Source: a virus
Virus record (IMG/VR): IMGVR_UViG_3300024518_006055
Span: 1 to 41,834 of that record
Strand: one strand, 5' to 3'
DNA length: 41,834 bases
The position numbers and the translations under genes are program-made. Position 1 is the stretch's first letter. Each line of letters begins with the position of its first letter. Positions 39,029 to 41,834 of this stretch are shown piece after piece. The notes beneath the pieces were generated by a model. The model did not search any database, was not told the origin of the DNA, and was given only the letters and a program-made list of their open reading frames with translations.

Positions 39029-39044
39029 TTGGCGTGAAGGCTAG

Positions 39045-39389
39045 TTAGTTGTCCGGGTCGAGAAGCCCAGCAAACTCGAAGTCTTCCAGCATTGCGGCGG
39101 CACCGTCGGTATCGTCGCCTAACAAATCGCAGATGGTCTTGACGTCCTCCAAGTAATCCTTGAAGGCCCCGGCCGGTTTGCCGTCGGAATCAATGCTTGT
39201 CACGTCGAGAACACCGTCTCCAGCCTTCCGAGCACGTTCGTTCTCGCGGCAACAGGCACACCGAATGATGGTAGAACCCCGGACATCCCATGGGATGTCA
39301 GGCGTTGAGCAGGCGTTGAGCAGATGTCGAACATCGTAGATGTGGGAGACCTCCCACGGTTCCCCGCAGCGTGTGCAGATGATATCCAT
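39045..39389 (-). CDS. zinc-binding phage protein
   Basis: This encodes 114 residues with GGGAGGAAG before ATG 39389. The start MDIICTRCGEPWEVSHIYDV carries a CxxC with a Trp, followed later by CACCRENERARK, the usual form of a phage protein family with a CxxCGEPW zinc site. The C-terminal half is acidic (YLEDVKTICDLLGDDTDGAA). The start overlaps the previous stop (TGATG). Function is unknown. Confidence 0.6.
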   Translation of the reverse strand: MDIICTRCGEPWEVSHIYDVRHLLNACSTPDIPWDVRGSTIIRCACCRENERARKAGDGVLDVTSIDSDGKPAGAFKDYLEDVKTICDLLGDDTDGAAAMLEDFEFAGLLDPDN

Positions 39390-39583
39390 CAGACTTCCTC
39401 CCGAAGCGGATTGCCCGAGCGATAGCTGCGGAGGGCTGCGCGGAGTTCCATCTCGGATTTCCCGTGGATGTAGCGCCGGGTGGTGATGTTCTTGAAGCTC
39501 GCGGCACCGTCGCGTAACTCCATCAACATCCACAAAGGACGCTCGGATTCGGGGAGAAGATCCCAAAGGGGCGAGTTCTGCAT
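39389..39583 (-). CDS. first gene of the leftward operon
   Basis: This encodes 64 residues with AGGAGCT upstream of the ATG. It has LWDLLPESERPLWMLMELRD and a basic helical end (MELRAALRSYRSGNPL). It might bind nucleic acid, but no motif is definite. Its promoter should lie in the divergent region to the right. Confidence 0.5.
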   Translation of the reverse strand: MQNSPLWDLLPESERPLWMLMELRDGAASFKNITTRRYIHGKSEMELRAALRSYRSGNPLREEV

Positions 39584-40309
39584 GACTTGAGCTCCTAGTG
39601 ACGGTTGTGGTCGTCCGGGGAGACTGGTGCCCCCCTCATTGCTATCCCTGGGTACAAGGTGATCGGGGGAGAAATCTGGACTTTCTTTTTCTGCGCCGTG
39701 GCACGGGGAATGGCTTCTTGACAGAGCTTCGGATATCGAGCCAGATGTCCGTTGTTCCGGTTACAATGGGGAAGGCGGCAACGAAGGGGTTGTTTCGCCA
39801 CCAGACACCACCAGACGGCCTACGACCCGCTATGCTGCGCCCGCACTCGCGGCGGGGGTCGATCGGTACCTCGGGCTCCTTTCCTCGTGAGACAGGATAC
39901 TGTTTCACCATGTATTCCACTGTATCTCAGTCCTTTCAGCTGGTTGATACGCTTTGTTGCTGTTTGCTAGTGTTTCGTGGTGCCCGCTACTACGGGTTGG
40001 ACGTAAGTACAGTCGTGGAAAGGTCTTATGTACGTTCTGCCACGGTATAGTCCATACAATGGCAAGAATGACGTAAGTGCAGGCGGCAAAAGGACATAGC
40101 GTGTTCTCGGGGAGGCTGGATGTGCGTAATACGGCCTATAGGGCCCCTCCCGGCGGGTCCGACGACACTTCCGGCGGCGATAGAGATACTATGCATCTGC
40201 GGTTGCAACCTATCTAGAAACGGGAGTTTGACTTACGCCCTCACCAGCTTCATGAAACTCCCCTGCAGAAATCGGTGACTTTCCCCCCTCAAAGCGCTAA
40301 GATCAAGCC
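39584..40309. promoter_or_regulatory. divergent control region before the late operon
   Basis: This 726-bp region has no convincing gene. Weak leftward frames exist at 39595-39801 (GTG start) and 39642-39920. Sites seen: a palindrome GGTTGCAACC at 40201-40210; the inverted pair GGGAGTTT (40222-40229) and AAACTCCC (40255-40262); a single TTCATGAA at 40249-40256, the same core as the tandem operator at 28148; TTGACT at 40228-40233 as a possible -35. It probably holds the promoters of the leftward and late rightward operons. Confidence 0.5.
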
Positions 40310-40882
40310 ATGCCAGAACTTGAGGTCCTCGGAGGCGGTAGAGCGTACTCAGTAGCCCTTGACGAGGAGGATTTCGCTTGGGCATCGCTGTGTCCGCCGC
40401 GTTGGTATTGCCGTTCGGCGCGGGATTCTCGGAAGCGTTTTGTCTTCCGGCCGGTGAAGATGATCCGGGCTTGTGACGGTTCGAAGACTTCGCGCTTCCA
40501 GTATCTGGCGCGGGTGATTCTCCGGGCTCGGGCGGGTTTCGCTGTGACCTACCGGGACGGGGACCCGCTCAACCTTCGGCGTTCCAACTTGCGCTTGGTG
40601 GAGACTGCGGAGTTGCCGCGTCTTTCGGCGAAATCTCGGCGTCGTCGTGGTGGGCGGCGGGACACCCCGTTCTACGGCGTCTACCATCTTGGTCGTAGCG
40701 GTAGGTGGCAGGCTTCGCTTAGAGTTTCGGGGAAGTTGCTGCATCTCGGTGTTTTTGAGACACCTGAGGAGGCGGCGGTGGTCTATGACGCTGCGGTTCG
40801 CTCCCACGGGCTGGATCGTCGGCGGCTGAACTTTGCGGTCCCAGTGGAGGTGGAGACATGCAGGATCGAGATCGAGCGGTGA
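40310..40882 (+). CDS. AP2-domain protein with degenerate HNH
   Basis: This encodes 190 residues. Residues about 65-98 resemble an HNH_3 module (FQYLARVILRARAGFAVTYR, DPLNLRRSNLRLV), but the key His of the VDH element is replaced (AVTYRDGDP), so cleavage is doubtful. Residues about 121-178 form an AP2 DNA-binding domain: FYGVYHLGRSGRWQASLRV, LHLGVFETPEEAAVVYDAA and the closing RLNF. As first gene of the late operon it may have become a DNA-binding regulator or packaging factor. Otherwise it is a homing-type HNH relic. Confidence 0.7.
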   Translation: MPELEVLGGGRAYSVALDEEDFAWASLCPPRWYCRSARDSRKRFVFRPVKMIRACDGSKTSRFQYLARVILRARAGFAVTYRDGDPLNLRRSNLRLVETAELPRLSAKSRRRRGGRRDTPFYGVYHLGRSGRWQASLRVSGKLLHLGVFETPEEAAVVYDAAVRSHGLDRRRLNFAVPVEVETCRIEIER

Positions 40883-41409
40883 AGGAGATTGCGGGCATGA
40901 TCTCGGCGGTGACGCCTGAGCGTCCGCCGGAGCGGCTGCGTCTTTTCGAGGTCACGCATTCCAGGACCTCGGGGCTTTCCACGGTCCTGGGGACCTTCGA
41001 GGCGGAGCGGGTTCTCTGTCGAGACGGCACGCTGGTCGTAGAGCGTCAGTGCGAGACTGGGCCGATCTCAGCTCTCGGTCGTCGCGAGATGACGGCCTTG
41101 GCGATCTACGCCCCTGGTGCCTGGACCTCGGTGAAGGAGATCGAGCCGGCGCCGGAGTTCGAGATCCCCGCTGGGCTGGAGGAGTCCTTCGGTGAGTTCC
41201 CCGGTGCGGAGGACAACGCGCCGCTGCCGGATCTCTCCACCGAGGAGCAGACCTTGGGCGACGTCGTCGAGCGCCAGCGGGAGTCCTACGAGACGGTCCC
41301 GATCGTCTCCACCGAGGAGCTCGCTGGCATCAACGAAGACCCGGCAGATCTCGAGGCCCAGGAAGAGCCGGAAGAGGACCCTGTCGAAGCGGAGGACCAA
41401 GCCCCATGA
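40858..41409 (+). CDS. acidic late-operon protein
   Basis: This encodes 183 residues from ATG 40858, within the end of the previous gene. The first 85 residues are mixed (RPPERLRLFEVTHSRTSG, GTLVVERQCETGPISALG), and the rest is very acidic and disordered (EEPEEDPVEAEDQAP at the end). It precedes the packaging genes. No family is recognised. The stop overlaps the next ATG. Confidence 0.55.
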   Translation: MQDRDRAVKEIAGMISAVTPERPPERLRLFEVTHSRTSGLSTVLGTFEAERVLCRDGTLVVERQCETGPISALGRREMTALAIYAPGAWTSVKEIEPAPEFEIPAGLEESFGEFPGAEDNAPLPDLSTEEQTLGDVVERQRESYETVPIVSTEELAGINEDPADLEAQEEPEEDPVEAEDQAP

Positions 41410-41807
41410 AAGATCCCACCGACCTGCGTCTCACTCGCGAAGAGCTCGAGCGCATGGCAACGCTGCTCACGCGCTCCTCTGCGAAAGAGAAGGACTGGAA
41501 GGTCTCGGGCATCATGGTCAACACCGACGGCGGCTCCCCGGTCGCTGATGTCATGAGCTCGATCCGTGCGGACTTCTACCTCGTCGCCGAGGCGCCGCAC
41601 TTCTTTCGGCGGGTTCTCGAGGCCTACGGCGTCTCTGTCGTTGAGACCGCGAAGGTCGTTGACGAGCCCGACCCTAGATCGGCGAAGGAGAAGGTCAGGC
41701 GGCGTCAGAAGCGCGACGTCACTGCACGGAACGCTCGTTACGAGAAGGACGTCAAGAAGCAGCGCAAGCGAGGAAATGACGGGGCTTTTATCCCCTCACA
41801 GGCATGA
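41406..41807 (+). CDS. basic-tailed late-operon protein
   Basis: This encodes 133 residues. The first 90 form a compact domain (DLRLTREELERMATLLTRSS, ADFYLVAEAPHFFRRVLEAYG), the last 40 are very basic (SAKEKVRRRQKRDVTARNAR, KDVKKQRKRG). A DNA- or RNA-binding tail is likely. It is coupled to both neighbours (ATGA). Its place near the terminase genes could mean a role in packaging. Confidence 0.55.
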   Translation: MKDPTDLRLTREELERMATLLTRSSAKEKDWKVSGIMVNTDGGSPVADVMSSIRADFYLVAEAPHFFRRVLEAYGVSVVETAKVVDEPDPRSAKEKVRRRQKRDVTARNARYEKDVKKQRKRGNDGAFIPSQA

Positions 41808-41834
41808 TGGAACGGAGATCATTCCTCAAGAAGC
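41804..41834 (+). CDS. 5' end of a gene cut by the right edge
   Basis: ATG 41804 overlaps the previous stop (ATGA) and opens MMERRSFLKK before the window ends. If the genome is circular with the final C shared with base 1, it continues in frame into 1-60, giving a 29-residue protein that ends in the ATGA at 57-60. With an exact end-to-start join it would instead enter a frame with atypical codons. Confidence 0.5.
   Translation, partial: MMERRSFLKK

Noticed and set aside
39598-40050. 150-codon + frame in the divergent region
   Set aside because: Cys- and Arg-rich composition unlike any neighbour, no ribosome site, and it crosses the expected promoter region.
41804-41834. Direct fusion of the right-edge ATG to the 57-416 gene through an exact end-to-start join
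   Set aside because: The join is open, but the 18 codons it adds have only about 26% G/C at third positions, while another frame in the same bases has about 74% and ends in the usual ATGA overlap.

Overview
The window is a tailed-phage genome, apparently complete or nearly so. It is GC-rich, uses Shine-Dalgarno starts, and is packed with genes whose stop and start codons overlap (ATGA, TGATG). A large terminase, portal, scaffold-like protein, major capsid protein and several tail/receptor-binding proteins follow one another on the + strand. No long tape-measure gene is seen; a 1175-residue protein at the end of the late block resembles internal virion/ejection proteins, so a short-tailed (podovirus-like) particle is the best guess. 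A tyrosine recombinase suggests a temperate or formerly temperate phage. Lipobox proteins and a small beta-barrel-like lipoprotein hint at a Gram-negative host. The host cannot be named from the sequence.

Layout: 40310-41834 and 1-23421 (+) are the late region: an AP2/HNH-like protein, small genes, terminase, head, connector, tail fibre/spike and internal virion genes. 23421-25763 (-) is a recombination module: a single-strand annealing-like protein, a 53-aa protein and a Cas4/RecB-type four-cysteine nuclease, ended by a leftward terminator. 25796-28145 is a small regulatory/envelope region: a ribbon-helix-helix regulator behind tandem operator-like repeats, three lipoproteins and a coiled-coil/membrane protein. 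28148-29047 is non-coding: a second pair of tandem palindromes, a foldable RNA, and a 678-bp array of about 121 SGANN pentamers broken by eight copies of a 9-mer. 29048-33256 (+) is an early operon of small genes, interrupted at 30791-31073 by a cluster of RNA structures and a tRNA-like gene with a 37-nt anticodon loop. 33229-39583 (-) carries a cytosine methyltransferase locus coded in three overlapping frames with two HNH proteins, the integrase, and many small genes in short units separated by hairpins. 39584-40309 is the divergent control region in front of the late operon.

The ends look like two parts of one small gene (41804-41834 and 1-60), which supports a circular or circularly permuted genome. 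The most unusual items are the pentamer/9-mer array, the structured RNA cluster with the interrupted tRNA, the three-frame methyltransferase/HNH locus, and the tandem TTMATGAA operators at two or three distant control regions.
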